From Rotaria sp. Silwood1 (Eukaryota; Rotifera; Eurotatoria; Philodinida; Philodinidae), in NCBI GenBank assembly GCA_905250075.1, contig CAJNOP010000362.1, forward strand, positions 124,001 to 188,000: DNA of 64,000 bases, written 5' to 3'. The position numbers and the translations under genes are program-made. Under the pieces are notes generated by a model. That model did not search any database. It saw nothing but the letters and a program-made list of their open reading frames with translations, and was not told where the DNA came from. Positions 47,044 through 59,245 of this stretch are shown piece by piece. Each line of letters starts with the position of its first letter. Positions within the stretch are counted from its first letter, which is position 1.

Positions 47044-48021
47044 ATGGCTTCGACTTTAGCCATGCAATTGATGTTCATTCAACAATATATGGGATTGTTA
47101 ATGATAATTTATGTTGTCTTTGGCGTTATTGGCAATCTACTCAACTGTCTTGTCTTTCTTCGAAAACAACTTCGATCAAGTTCGTGCTCATGCTATCTAT
47201 TGGCAGGTTCTATTGCGAATATTATCGTATTGCTGTTTTTGGCATCAACAAGTATTAATGGGATTGGACAATCCGATCCTACTAGTGGTTCGTTGGTTTT
47301 TTGCAAATTACGTGGGTATATTGGACATGTTATTATCATGCTCTCGCGTACCATGATCGTTCTTGCCTGTTTTGATCGTGCCTGTATCTCATCCAGTAAG
47401 GTATCTATGCGAAATCTTGGTAAAGTACGAATTGCTCTAATAATTATTTTGTTGTGTACTTTGATTTGGATCGTCATCTCAATTCATGTGCTCATTTGGA
47501 ATACAATTATCGCTGGTAAATGCTCGAAATCAAGTCTATACAATACTATCTTCGGAATTTATGTATTTGTTATTGTCGCAGTAGCACCACCTGTACTCAT
47601 GACAATATTCAGTGTAACTACACTACGTAATATACGTCTTGCACATAGAGTTGTTCATCCGACATTAACACCCAATGGAATGCGTCAACGTGATTATCAA
47701 CTGACGCGAATGTTAATAGCAGAAGTAGTCGTATATATTTTGTCTACACTACCTTTTCCAGCTAATGCTTTGTATAATATAGTAACAATGTCAGTAGCCA
47801 AAAGTGCTGATCGACAAACAATAGAAGCATTTATCAGCTTTATAACATCGACTTTTCTTATATATATCAATCCATCTTCAACATTCTATATATACTTAGC
47901 TACATCGAAAACGTTTCGAAGTGAACTCAAAGCAACTTTTAATAATATAGCATATCGAGTTTTTGGAATTCCTCAGCGACCTCAATTGCCAACGGAACTT
48001 AATAGAACAATTATCATATAG
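47044..48021 (+). CDS. Rhodopsin-class GPCR, FMRFamide-receptor-like
   Basis: A 325-aa receptor begins at the ATG at 47044 (MASTLAMQL), a form typical of bdelloid GPCRs. The frame is open back to an ATG at 46903, but the extra 47 residues look like leader. Seven hydrophobic helices can be placed: TM1 about 16-39 (VIGNLLN), TM2 49-70, TM3 85-109 with Cys85 before it, TM4 127-149, TM5 165-190, TM6 228-250 (LPFPANALYN) and TM7 264-289. TM3 ends with DRAC rather than DRY. The cytoplasmic tail is short (TSKTFRSELK). A Cys lies between TM4 and TM5 (GKCSKSS), fit for the conserved disulfide. The ligand is unknown; peptide receptors are the nearest class by pattern. Single exon. Confidence 0.85.
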   Translation: MASTLAMQLMFIQQYMGLLMIIYVVFGVIGNLLNCLVFLRKQLRSSSCSCYLLAGSIANIIVLLFLASTSINGIGQSDPTSGSLVFCKLRGYIGHVIIMLSRTMIVLACFDRACISSSKVSMRNLGKVRIALIIILLCTLIWIVISIHVLIWNTIIAGKCSKSSLYNTIFGIYVFVIVAVAPPVLMTIFSVTTLRNIRLAHRVVHPTLTPNGMRQRDYQLTRMLIAEVVVYILSTLPFPANALYNIVTMSVAKSADRQTIEAFISFITSTFLIYINPSSTFYIYLATSKTFRSELKATFNNIAYRVFGIPQRPQLPTELNRTIII

Positions 48022-51000
48022 TAATGCATATTATTTAGACTTATTGTTGTTTTGTTTTCCTAAAACCTAAGTTGATATTGTGCTGTTCATCTATATATGT
48101 TGAGTAGTGTGTCATTTGAATATAATCAAGAAATTAAATAATCACATATTCACAGTCTCAAGTCTGTAACTGTTTAAGAAAAATGAATAACACAATGAAC
48201 AATATCAACACAATAGTGTTTACTATATAATAAATGAAACGTATACATCGTATTTCATTGTTGATACGCGCAAATCCTTTGCACACATTTAGAATAGATA
48301 GGTTTTCAATATTTTTAAATAACGATTATGTAATCAATAAGAGAAAATGTTATTCTTTTTCATAGAAGCAATGTTGTTGTTGATAGAAAACGGTTCGTAT
48401 TTGAACTGTTTACAAGGCGATACAACTAATTACATGTATTGTTAAAATATTCGGAAATCAGCGCTTTTTCAAACTATTCTTATATTGAAAATATTATCGT
48501 GTGTGACCAACAATTTACAGTTTTATTATACTCTATTATGATCTTTTGAAACGCTGATGGCTTCTACCATATATAGTATTGACATTTTTAATCTGAGATT
48601 AAGAATAAAGAATGCCGCTGCTTAAACGATATGATCTAAAACATATCTTGAATCTATAGAAATAAAATCATGCATGATTTAACAATCGTCTCAGATAAAT
48701 TTTTATCAACATATTCAATGTATATACACTTTGAAGTTTTTCTTGTCTCATTTCTAGCTGATGTTTCACAAAATCATATGGAATAAGACCTCTATTAATA
48801 CGTGTTAGACGAGATCTTACAGTTTTTAAAGGATTGAATAACAAAGAAAAAACGAAAAATATAATAACAAAGAATAGATTTTATAGTTTTAGATAAAGTT
48901 ATGTTTACCTTTAATTGAAATCTAGTTGAACCTAGAAAGTTGTAGAATTTGCCTAAATATTCGACTTTTATCGATATTTATTTGTCTTCGAATTTGACTA
49001 ACTATATTGATGATATTTTAAGTATGAATATATTGAGTTAGGCTCCAACTAATAACAATGAAGAACTTTTTTAGCTCACGTAGTCCTTGTGATATCATAA
49101 TAAATGTCTTCTCTCAGAATTCTATGCTTAAAACATAAATCTGTTGATTAACTTGGTCATAGATATGCTTTCGAACATGATTCGCTGATATCAACGTAGA
49201 AGAAGAAATTCGTGCATAAATAAGAATATGAATAGTGAAAATCAATATTCTGTCTACTTAGAAATAAAAAATATACGTTTTGTTTTCTTAATGAGAATGA
49301 AAATTAAAATTAGATTTTTAAATGAAATAAAAAATAATTTCGTTGTCTTGCGCCTAATTAAAAATGAAATCTGCCTATATTTATTTTCACGTAAGATTTA
49401 ATTTTACCATTGATAAATATTTAATCTCTCTTCCATATTCACTGTATCAGTATACGAAGTAGTTCGATATTATTACATATACTATCTAAGAACAGCATTT
49501 TAAAGCTGATTGAATCATTTCTAAGACTATCACTAGTTTAGAACATGAAATTTGTGCGGGTCTAAGACGTATACAACAGAACTACTACGCTAGATTATGA
49601 TTATATTCTAGTTTAATTGTAAAAGTACTAAACAGTTGTTAATAGTAAGAAGAGTAGATGCTAAGACAATCTATATGAATTTCTATTTATCTATTCTTTT
49701 TCTTTTCATAGGAAAATATGACTTCGAAAAATTTCCGAATCGGAAACTAGAGAAAATTCTTATGTCAATGTACTTCAATGTTCATCAGAGATCAGTTTAC
49801 TTTAAAGTTGTTTTGTACTACTTCGTAACAATTTTAATACTAATAATATCCTATGTTAATGGTAATCTAATTTCATGATTTTTTTTTACCTACACCAATA
49901 TGGTACAAGTCTCAATATCGTTCATGATACTTTTGTAGTATTCAACTTCATGACTAGTAAATGCAAACAAAATAATGTCAGAATAGATCAGAAGTCGTTA
50001 AAAGAAATATCAATGTATACTTGAAAAACGAGTTTCTCACTTATGTTTTGTGTTGTCAAATTATGTATCGTATATCGAAGAATTTCATGTATGTTGACAT
50101 GTTATAACACATTAATGATAACTGAACAAGGCTTCATTCAATGTTCTGAATATGTAAAATTGAAATGAAATTGGCTAGGATCTAAGTGCACTCTAAGTAG
50201 GCAAACCAATATTAATGTATATTATATATTGTCTAACATGACGTAAACTTGACCAGCAATATTGACTTCTTTAAACATGAATGTACTTAGAAAATATATT
50301 ACGATGTGATTTTGTAATTCATAATACTCTATGTTAATTCATTTTTTAAAATAAATTTTATAAACTATTAACTTGATAATTCTAGAATTTATGTATAATG
50401 ATATTGACCCTAATAACCTGATGAATTTATTTAGTAGCACGAGCAAAATGTAAACAAATTTAAACTTTTCCTTTCAAATAAACTTAGATCTTGATGCATT
50501 AGGTTAATTTTAATATTAGTCTAGTTCAGACTATTAGCATCTAATTGCAGTCTTTTGCTATTAGCACATTGTACTTCTTATCGGTTGCAAATTTTGTCCA
50601 TATTTACCGTCTTGTTTGATGAATGAGCAAAATAAAATCAGTTTAACAGAAACCAATGTTAGAGAATTCAATAAAATGAAACCTCGATGAATACCTTTAA
50701 AAGCTTCGCAAGATCTGGCTACATCAAATGGTTCTATGACTACCATAAACAAACAACGTGTTAATTTAGTAGAGCTCTTTTTCCTTATAATCGCTTGAGA
50801 TCTTGTTAACCAGTTATTTTTATTAAAGAAGACCATGCTGATTTACACTTTGTTTATTTCATTGAAATTTAATAATGACCTCATGAACTATATAGTCGGT
50901 TGACATTCACATTCGTTAAAACATATAAATTAAAAGGAACGAGTAGCAAAAGAATGATTCAATTCATGTAAGAAATTTCTTGTTGGAAATGCATGATTGT

Positions 51001-52535
51001 CAAAATTGTGTGAATAATTAATAGTTGATTTGTTAGAATAGAAAAAATATCCTATGGCATGTGATTGGTACTAGTGATTGAGATATACATTTTTCACTAA
51101 TGGCTTTAGCAATAGGCATTTGAAAGGGTAGTACATTTGTTTTTTCATTGTAAACTTTTACGTCTAATATAATAAAGTGTAATTTTTTTTTAATGGATGT
51201 TATTCAACATACAAACACAAAGTAGAAAAAAAATTCTAGAGAGAATATTTTTATAAAAACTTTCATGTATTTCCCCTAACAAATTGATCATAATGAATAT
51301 AAATGTTCTTTTTTGCTTTAAAAAGTGTCAATACAGAAAAATATTGATCTGAACTTCAAAAAGAATATAAATGTATTTACAAATAAGTGTAAAAATGTTA
51401 AAGTGAAGAAACTGTATCTTATGAAAATTCATGAGTACTTTTTTCTGTATGCATTAGTTTTCATTATAAAATAAAGTATAAGGGAAAAAATGAATCAATT
51501 AATGAAAAAATTTTTCTATTTTCTTGTTTAATACTTTCCGAGAAAGGAAACTAATTTCTAAATTGACTCTTAAAGAAATAATCGACTAAAATGTGTAGTT
51601 TATTTCTGGAAATATTTCTTTATTCACTGAGTTCATCTACCATTACATTGTTGATTTCAAGGGTTTATTTAAAGACTGGTGTAAATATAATTAATTGAAT
51701 CTACCAATTGTGATACAGGTGTTGGTTTCTGTTTTACTTGATCAAAGTGTAGAATTATTAGTTTGTATTGTGTCCTTTTTATAGATTTTTTCATGATCGC
51801 AGATAATCATTTTGTGTACATATTTATTTTTTTATAAATATGATCTATTAGAAAGAGAAATTTTTAAGAGAGAATGTATGTTTATTTCTTATGAAAGCAT
51901 AATATTTTCTTTTCGAACGAATAGATTCGTCTTTAGTTTTTAAATATAATAAATTTGTTCATGATTTATTTCAGTATATATTTTTCGATAAAGAAAAAAA
52001 AGTCAGTATTCTTTAATTTAAAGAAATAAAATTGATGTTTCATTAAAATACATGTCATTTTTAACTCAATATTGACTATAGATGAAATATCATTATTTTT
52101 ATACTTGCAACATACACATACAATCTTTGATGCTGTGTTTTGGTTTCTGTAATTAATGCAGAGTTGAAAAAAAACAAAAAAATAATATTCTTTTTCGTTA
52201 TGTTTGTCTTTTGTACTTCAAGAATGAAACGCTGACGCAAACTTATACATAGTTGTTGCATTGTTTCGCTTTTTACTGTTAAAATTTTTTTCTTTTTACA
52301 ATATGAAAGAAAAGGACGACTTTGCTCTTTGTCTTTCTTTCTTTCTTTCTTGTGAACACTTAAAAATGACAGAGTAGGTGGAAAGCATAAAAAAAAAGGG
52401 AAAGAAAGAAAAAAAAAAAAACGAGAATAAATAAATTGGATGTAAAAGTGAAAAATTCAGGCATAGTATTTTTTCTCAACAACACCAACAGTAGATCAGA
52501 AGCAATTGTTTTTAAACATTCATTCATCGTGAAAT
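48022..52535. other. Long gene-poor region with one dispersed repeat
   Basis: About 4.5 kb of AT-rich DNA contains repeat family 2 copy a (48905-49380). Open frames at 49636-49878 and 50561-50836 have no recognisable domain or splice support. A short CTTT simple repeat lies near 52335-52352. The end should hold the promoter of the four-TM gene. Confidence 0.45.
48905..49380. repeat. Old dispersed repeat family 2, copy a
   Basis: Shares ordered blocks with 54423-54975 on the same strand: TTTAATTGAA.TCTAGTT, CTAGAAAGTTGTAGA, ATTTGTCTTC.AA, TTTTCTTAATGAGAATGAAAATTA-like and TTGCG.CTAAT.AAAAA. No terminal repeats or coding frame were found. The class is unknown. Confidence 0.55.
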
Positions 52536-53275
52536 ATGCCGTCTATAAATCCAGAAAGCTTTAAGAAATCATGGCCTAGATGCTTCGTGATATTTCTTGG
52601 TATTGTTGAAGTTGTGGCTGCTATTGTTCTTATAATTACTGAATTGGGTAATGTCGGAGCAAATTTTTGGACAACAAATGTATTTGCTGGTGGTTGGTGT
52701 GGTCTGATAATGATTATACATTTCTTTGGATTATTTGTTGCTGGTAAGATCTTTTTATTTAACAATAAATATGAAACTACTTAAATAAAATTTCTGCAGG
52801 ATGTTGTGCACCAGGTCCACCAGCTGCTTTCCGTGCAGTTGTAATAACAGTAATAGCTCTCTTAGCTTGCGGTGCATTGATTGGATTTGATGCTTATTTT
52901 ATTGCACAACCAACAACATGCATATTAACATCATCATGCAGTTCTAATGCTGCATCAACAACAGTGTTCAGTTATTCTTTTCGAACCAGTTTTTTTACAG
53001 CATTCAATAGTCTTAGTGCATTTAAAAGTTATTCGGAATCGCAAACGAAATATCTCTTTCAAACAATTCAATTAAGTATTGGTTGTTTATGCTTCGTACT
53101 TTGTATTATCTATATGGTTATTTATTATGTAACACGAAACAAATCTTTAGGAAATGTAGCACCTCATGAAAATCCACGAACATCCAATTTTCAACAACAA
53201 CAACAACAACAACAACGTGGGGCTCAACAACAACAACAAGGTCAAACTCAATGGAATGCCAATAGAAGATACTAA
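52536..53275 (+). CDS. Four-transmembrane protein with Gln-rich tail, two exons
   Basis: The model is join(52536..52743,52800..53275), 227 aa, with an intron of 56 bp, phase 1. Four hydrophobic segments lie at about residues 16-36, 50-69, 79-102 and 160-184. The loop between TM3 and TM4 contains Cys residues (TTCILTSSCSS) and is probably luminal or extracellular. The cytoplasmic tail ends in poly-Gln runs (CAA repeats) and NANRRY. The layout recalls MARVEL/MS4A/tetraspan-like proteins, but it lacks the tetraspanin CCG signature; CCAPGPP occurs before TM3 instead. I do not recognise the family. Both splice sites and the continuity of TM2/TM3 across the junction make the gene convincing. Confidence 0.75.
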
Positions 53276-56200
53276 CATTATTCATTAAGTTTTAAAAAAA
53301 AATCATTTTAAATACTCTCACTATTTTCTTTTCTTTTTTTTATATTCCATAAAGACTTGAAAACCTCTTTTTACTTACAAGAATATTATTTCACCAAGAA
53401 ACATACAAAGTCATGTCTGAATAATGTCTTTTTTTCTTTTTCTTCTCATATTTTCTGTGATTGAAATACTAACATATAATGCAAACAGAGATTGATGAAT
53501 AAAATTCATATACGTCATTGCATCATCTTGCTAACAAAAACATTAAACAGAATTCATGTAGGTCGTGAAGGCTTTTTTCTTTTCAGTTCTCATAGCAGCA
53601 ATCTTAATATTTTTTTTCAATCAGTTTTTTTTCTTTGTCGTGACTCTTTGCAGAGAGAAGTAAGTCGGTCGGAAGAAACCTAGAAAATCAGACTTATAAA
53701 TATTACATAGAGTGAATAGAATCATAAAGACTTGTGCTTTCGCTGTAATCACGTAAAGCTTTTTTTCCGTATATTATAAAAGAATCGAAGAACAAAACAA
53801 TGTAGATGATGAAATATATTATAATGTATGGAGGAAAAGCTTAGTTTGAGAAGAAATGATTCAACTTAATAATAATCGTGTAGTTGAATAGATTGATTCT
53901 TCATTGATAATGAATATTTGATAAAAATTATAGTAAAGAAGATAGATACATTTATATATATAATCTATTCACTTGATTTATTTTTTCATCTCCTTTTTTT
54001 CAAGTGTAATAATCATTAGGTTGTTAGTTGAAAATCAATTGTCAAAGAGGTTAATCTATATCACTCGTATCAGTAAATGAGTGGTAATCTATTTCAGTTA
54101 TTTGAAGATGAAGTGTTGGTAATATACAAACTTTAGTATATAGTAGAATCCTGTTATAAAGCAAAAAAAAACAATGAGATCTTCTAGGAATTATATTGAT
54201 CTGAATGATCAAAATTTAAATAAATTTTAGATATGATATTTTTTTTCAATATAGATATGAGAAAGATAATTTATAATTCAATACTTTATTTCTTGAGAAA
54301 AAAAAGTGAAATTTTATTTTTGTCGATGCACAAAATTCAATTATACATATGTTAGGCAAATTTTAATAGAGTTTTTTAAAAGGTTTCAAAAATATATATA
54401 TATATACATATATTAATTCATGTTCAACTTTAATTGAAGTCTAGTTACATCTAGAAAGTTGTAGACTTCGCGAGTATTTTCAATTGCTAATATAAGTTTC
54501 GATCAAAAGAAAAAAGAAATGATCTTTAAGGTTATATTTCTTTAGTAGTATTTTTTTTATCAATATCTATTTGTCTTCAAACTTAACATAATTGATTGAT
54601 AATATGTAAAATCTCAATATATTATGTTGTTGAGTGATTTTCTAACTCAAAAAGTAAAGAATTTTCAGCTTATGTATTTTCCATGATAGAATAACAGCTC
54701 CCTTCTCTTGAAATTTAATAGTTCAAAAATTTAACATGTCATTTCGCTTGCTCATAACAAAAAACTTATGAAACTCATTTTTCGATGCTGACGCAGAAGA
54801 AGCCATTGGTGTATATATTACAATATGATTGAGTGGAAATGAATTGTATGTCTAATATAAGAAAGCCAGCACGAGCTCTATTTTCTTCATGCAAATGAAA
54901 ATTAGAATTTTTTTTTTTTAATAAAAAAAAAAAGTCATTTCGTAGTTTTGCGTCTAATGAAAAACGAATTCTGTCTAAAAAAGGAGATTTGATAACTTTT
55001 GTGCGTAGTTCGATTGAAATAGTCAATACTCATGACATGTATATTGAAACAGACTTTTGATAGGAATCCGTCATTTTAATTGACTGATTTCAAGAGCAAC
55101 CAGGCTATTTTGATATGATTCACTAACACTTTTCGAGTGCTTCGAAATGGAATAAAAAACAACAAGAAAAAGACACAGAACACTCAAAGAAATTCTTAGG
55201 AGACTGTTCTTGAGACATGATTTTATGTTTTTTTTATTGATGTTCAGTAGATTTCGATATGAAAATTACGATTTCGATGACAATTGATATGATATTCTGC
55301 ATCAGCATCCAAAACTAACTGGACTTAATATGTATTTCATATATTTTCTCAAGCTTTTTTTTTTTATCAAAAATTACACTTTTCATTCTTTTGTTTATTC
55401 GTCTGTTATATAAAGTTCTACGATAATTTTAAATACTTAGAACTTGGTTTCTACTGTCAAAATAACTTGTTGAAAATTTATCTTTTACCGTATCATGAGG
55501 GAGATCGGAAGTAAATTTATTAACGAAAAAAAAGTTTGTGAAAATAATTAAAATATAAATTAAGTTCACTTTATTTGGAATACTAATTGAGAATATCATA
55601 GTAGTTTTCACCAAAATCGTATTTTTCGTATCGAAATCTATTCATTACTAGTAAACCTACATTCTGTAGTGCTTGAAAAGTCTCATCAAACCATATGAAA
55701 ATAGCCTCACTGCTCATAAGATGATAGTTAAAAAGGACTGATTATTATCAATAGTCTGGTTCCATATATCTATAGCGGTTATAAACTATTTCAATCGATC
55801 TGTGCTTAGCACAAGTAATATACCATATGACTAACTTTATCAGAGTTCACCGTACAAACATCCTGTGTGATAATGTCACTCGAAAGAAATCAGATTTGTT
55901 GAGTAGACCAATTTCAACAATTATCGACCTTCTTCTGTTAATTTTGTATATGACATAAATTTCTATGAAAAAAAAATGTCATGATAACAGTTTTTAAATG
56001 CATAGAAATAATAATTGCAATCGTTGATAGGTTAGTGCGGCATATCAATTTGACATATTTTGAAGTAGATCACTTCATTATGAAAATTGAGTTCGTTTAT
56101 TTTTGTTATCTTGACAAAATTAGTGATATAAATCATTTTTTTTTCTTTTTCACTTATTTGATGATGATATTTGTCTAATGCTTGTATTAAAAGTCAATGT

Positions 56201-56288
56201 TTTCTTTTTTCTATATCTAATCTAGATGTGAAATATTATTTATTTCAATGAAAAATAAAGTGTTTCGATTAATATTAATATAGTTTAT
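53276..56288. other. Intergenic region with one dispersed repeat
   Basis: About 3 kb of AT-rich DNA, with repeat family 2 copy b (54423-54975) and an AT dinucleotide tract near 54392-54412. Short frames at 53492, 54775, 55429 and 55981 are unsupported. Confidence 0.45.
54423..54975. repeat. Old dispersed repeat family 2, copy b
   Basis: Second copy of the family at 48905-49380, about 5.5 kb downstream on the same strand, with insertions of A/T runs and several lost blocks. Spacing of the shared words is preserved overall, which argues against chance. Confidence 0.55.
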
Positions 56289-56804
56289 TTAGTTTTTTTT
56301 TTTCGATGATAATTTCTTGATTTTAATTGTATTATTATTTTTTGATTTTACCCGAGTTTTATTATTCTTAGATTGTGATGATATTGATGATCGAATTCGA
56401 TTAATACTTAACTTTCGTTGTTTAGTTGAATTTTGAATTCTTTTATTCATATTTTTATTTTTATTATTATTTTTTGGAGTTCGTCGTAATGAAGGTTTTT
56501 TACTATTATTACGTGCTGAATTTTTTTTCTTGTTTATTAATTTTGATTGATTAATAGTTTTTCGATAAATATTATTGGATTTTGTTGTATTCTCACTAGT
56601 ACTATTTGATGATGATGATGCTGTATTAAATAATTGTGTAGTACCTTCTAGTGTTGATAATAAATGTTGAACTTTAGCAGCAGAAATACCACCGCAATCA
56701 TTGCATACAATATTTTTTTGTTGAGTACGAAGAAGATCTTTAGTTGATGATGGAATTGAAGAAGCTATTTCTTGTATTTGTTGATAATTATTATTACGTG
56801 ACAT
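56289..56804 (-). CDS. Small very basic Ser/Asn/Lys-rich protein, unknown
   Basis: An uninterrupted frame of 171 aa starts at the ATG at 56802-56804. Residues 1-55 look structured (IQEIASSIPSSTKDLL, then VCNDCGGISAAKVQHLLSTL). The rest is low complexity: a Ser tract followed by a long Lys/Arg/Asn-rich tail (NKKKNSARN, RRTPKNNNK, KIKKLSSKKKN). Such a tail suggests nuclear or nucleic-acid-binding location. The CNDCGG may be a half metal site. I do not recognise the family. Low complexity can generate spurious frames in AT-rich DNA, but the structured N-terminus and a good ATG favour a real gene. Confidence 0.5.
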   Translation of the reverse strand: MSRNNNYQQIQEIASSIPSSTKDLLRTQQKNIVCNDCGGISAAKVQHLLSTLEGTTQLFNTASSSSNSTSENTTKSNNIYRKTINQSKLINKKKNSARNNSKKPSLRRTPKNNNKNKNMNKRIQNSTKQRKLSINRIRSSISSQSKNNKTRVKSKNNNTIKIKKLSSKKKN

Positions 56805-58384
56805 GAGAAGAAAGTTACAGAAATTAAAAGAAGAAATAAGAAGAAGAAATTTTGGCGCTATTCTTCACTAACGTTTATTAAATTAGTTGAGAGGGTATTT
56901 GATTATTATTAACATAAACAATGATTTTCAATCACAAAAAAAAATTATGTTCATAATATCAATTATTGAAGTCAAGATCAGCAAATAATTGATGATTTGT
57001 TTGTCTCGATCAAATTACATAAAAGAAAAAGATTCTGTTTGGAGTAGAACTGGATCAATAAATCTAGGCTATCTTTGGTTGAAAACTCGAGATGTTAGTA
57101 GAAACTAGGAAGCAAAAATTCGGTGGTCGGCTACACTTGGAACTATAAAAATTCGGTCATTGGAACTCCTGAATTGAAATCTCTATCATTTTTCTGAGTT
57201 TTTCAGCGGAAATCTGCACAAAACTCATAGATCTGGGTGCCAAAAACATCAATCGAGCCAGTTCGACAGTTCAAAAAAAAAATAGAATCGAACTGAAATC
57301 GAAATTTTTCGGTTTCTATTGGCCAAAATCTGAAACGTTAGAACTGGAAACTGCTCAAATGGTACATAATATGAAGGTGATGAAACGAATTTATAAATGC
57401 ACTAGTGGTTACGCTTCAGTTGTAAACACGACGTATTTCTCATATTTGAATGAAAAAAGAGAAATTAAGAATGGGTAAAAGGATTGAAGAAATAATATTT
57501 AAGTAAGACCTAGAGTCATCGATACTTTATCAGTTTTGAATGATTTCCGCGCAAGAAAATTTTTCATGCATTCACTACGGCTAATTAACATTCATAATTA
57601 TATTCATGCATGCTCTTTCTTTCTTTTGCTTGTTCAAAGAATAATAAACATGAACGAGCTTAAAAAGATGAAATAAAAATATCTAAGAAACTTAATACAA
57701 GCTATTTGATATATTATTACTGTATTACCGGTTCCAAAGATACTTTCTAGAAATCAAAATTGAAACGAAAGTTGTAGTTTTGAGTATTATATTAGCTCAT
57801 TTTAAATACATAAACACATGACAAAAATATTTTGCATAAACTTGCATATGATTTATTCAATGTTTGTTTTATTGAATTTTGTTATACATTAAATGGAAAT
57901 TTTAATTACTAAAACTTGTAGAAGTTTTTCATGAAATAACAAAAAAACAATTGTTCTCTTATTACACATCAAGAAAAATATTACATGCTGCAGGTGTAAG
58001 AATGTGAATGAATAGAGGCTGCACACTCACTAGAGCCCGTTAGATTAGACTTTTGAATGCGATGGAGTTTAATTGTTTTCACAATGTATAGGATATGCTA
58101 ATCTCCAAATGCAAATGGGAAAAAAGTATCTCCTATCTTCGAAACAAACTATTCAATTTCAATTAAAAAATCTCATTGTGAGTATAAACGTACTATTCCG
58201 TCTGATCCCAGTTCGAAAAATTTGAATTCGTCGGGCTCTAAAATCCAGCAAAATCTACTGTTTAACTCTATAGAACTCGAATATTCATGGAATCGGACCG
58301 AAAATAATTAATCTTAATCTAATGAACAGACTGTTTTTGTTTTTGTAAAATGTATGAGAAAAAAAAAACAAAAAATCAACAAAT
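56805..58384. other. Intergenic spacer with a possible decayed element
   Basis: About 1.6 kb. A pair of exact 9-bp inverted words, TAGAGCCCG at 58031-58039 and CGGGCTCTA at 58232-58240, bounds a 210-bp block, but no target duplication flanks it. The segment 57040-57360 is less AT-rich than its surroundings and may be another repeat. No gene was seen. Confidence 0.35.
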
Positions 58385-59245
58385 TTATGAATTGTTGCCG
58401 TTGTTGTACTTAAATATCGTAAAAATTGCGCGATGATCACTTAATGTCCATTTACTATGATCATTCCATATTAAATGATTACAACCACGTGGAATTAATT
58501 CACTTGATATTGGTTGAAGATTATTTGACTTATAAAAAATAAAATCTACTCCTAATTGTTCATTTCTATGTGTTAAATGTGTTACATGTGGTTCGTAACC
58601 ATTAATAAATTTATAAGATGATTGAAAATTTTTTTCTATTAATTGATAAACATTATCATTTTGATATGTTGAATTAAAATCTCCACATATAATAATTGAA
58701 CATTGATTTAAAATATTTTTTGATACTTGATAATTATATATTAATTCAAGAAATTTTTTCATTTGTCTTAATCTTATTTGACGTTCAAATCTATAATGTG
58801 GAAATGTTAAATGAAGATTAATTAAAAGTATATTTTTTCCATTAAATTCAAAATTAAGTAAAAGTCCAATACGATGTCCAATATCATTTAATTTCATATT
58901 ATATATATCAATAACTTTTAAATGATTCGAATCAACAAGAATAGCTAAACCATCATCAAGAAAACCTGTTCGTTGTAATGTATAAAATGAATATTTTGAT
59001 GATAAATTTGATTTATATAATTGAATAAATAATGGATTTTTAAACCAAAATTCTTGTAAACAAATAAGATTAATTTCAAATGATTGAAGAAGATTTATTA
59101 TTGATAAATGACGTTTTTGCCATAAAGAATCATAAGAACTTTCACGATCATATTCTGATGATAAACGTTTATAACATGGTGCTAGAATATTAAATGTACA
59201 AACTGATAATGTATCATTTTTAACATTCGATAAATTGGAAAACAT
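58385..59245 (-). CDS. Endonuclease/exonuclease/phosphatase (EEP) superfamily protein
   Basis: Single exon, 286 aa, from the ATG at 59243-59245. The metal-dependent phosphodiesterase core is complete: Asn19 in CTFNILAPC, Glu65 in LICLQEFWF, His145 in NLHLTF, Asp189 and Asn191 in ICGDFNS, Asp234 in LGVDFIF, and Asp270-His271 in TLSDHRAIF. This fold includes Ccr4/Angel deadenylases, sphingomyelinases and inositol phosphatases. The FNILAPC start resembles the Ccr4/Angel and plant cytosolic EEP branch, but the rest does not decide the substrate. No signal peptide or membrane segment is visible, so it is presumably cytosolic. The protein is compact, at the short end for the family. Confidence 0.87.
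   Translation of the reverse strand: MFSNLSNVKNDTLSVCTFNILAPCYKRLSSEYDRESSYDSLWQKRHLSIINLLQSFEINLICLQEFWFKNPLFIQLYKSNLSSKYSFYTLQRTGFLDDGLAILVDSNHLKVIDIYNMKLNDIGHRIGLLLNFEFNGKNILLINLHLTFPHYRFERQIRLRQMKKFLELIYNYQVSKNILNQCSIIICGDFNSTYQNDNVYQLIEKNFQSSYKFINGYEPHVTHLTHRNEQLGVDFIFYKSNNLQPISSELIPRGCNHLIWNDHSKWTLSDHRAIFTIFKYNNGNNS

Noticed and set aside
58031-58240. Possible MITE bounded by TAGAGCCCG and its inverse
   Set aside because: Only 9 bp match, the flanking 8 bases differ (ACACTCAC and AAATCCAG) and the interior has no symmetry, so chance is not excluded.
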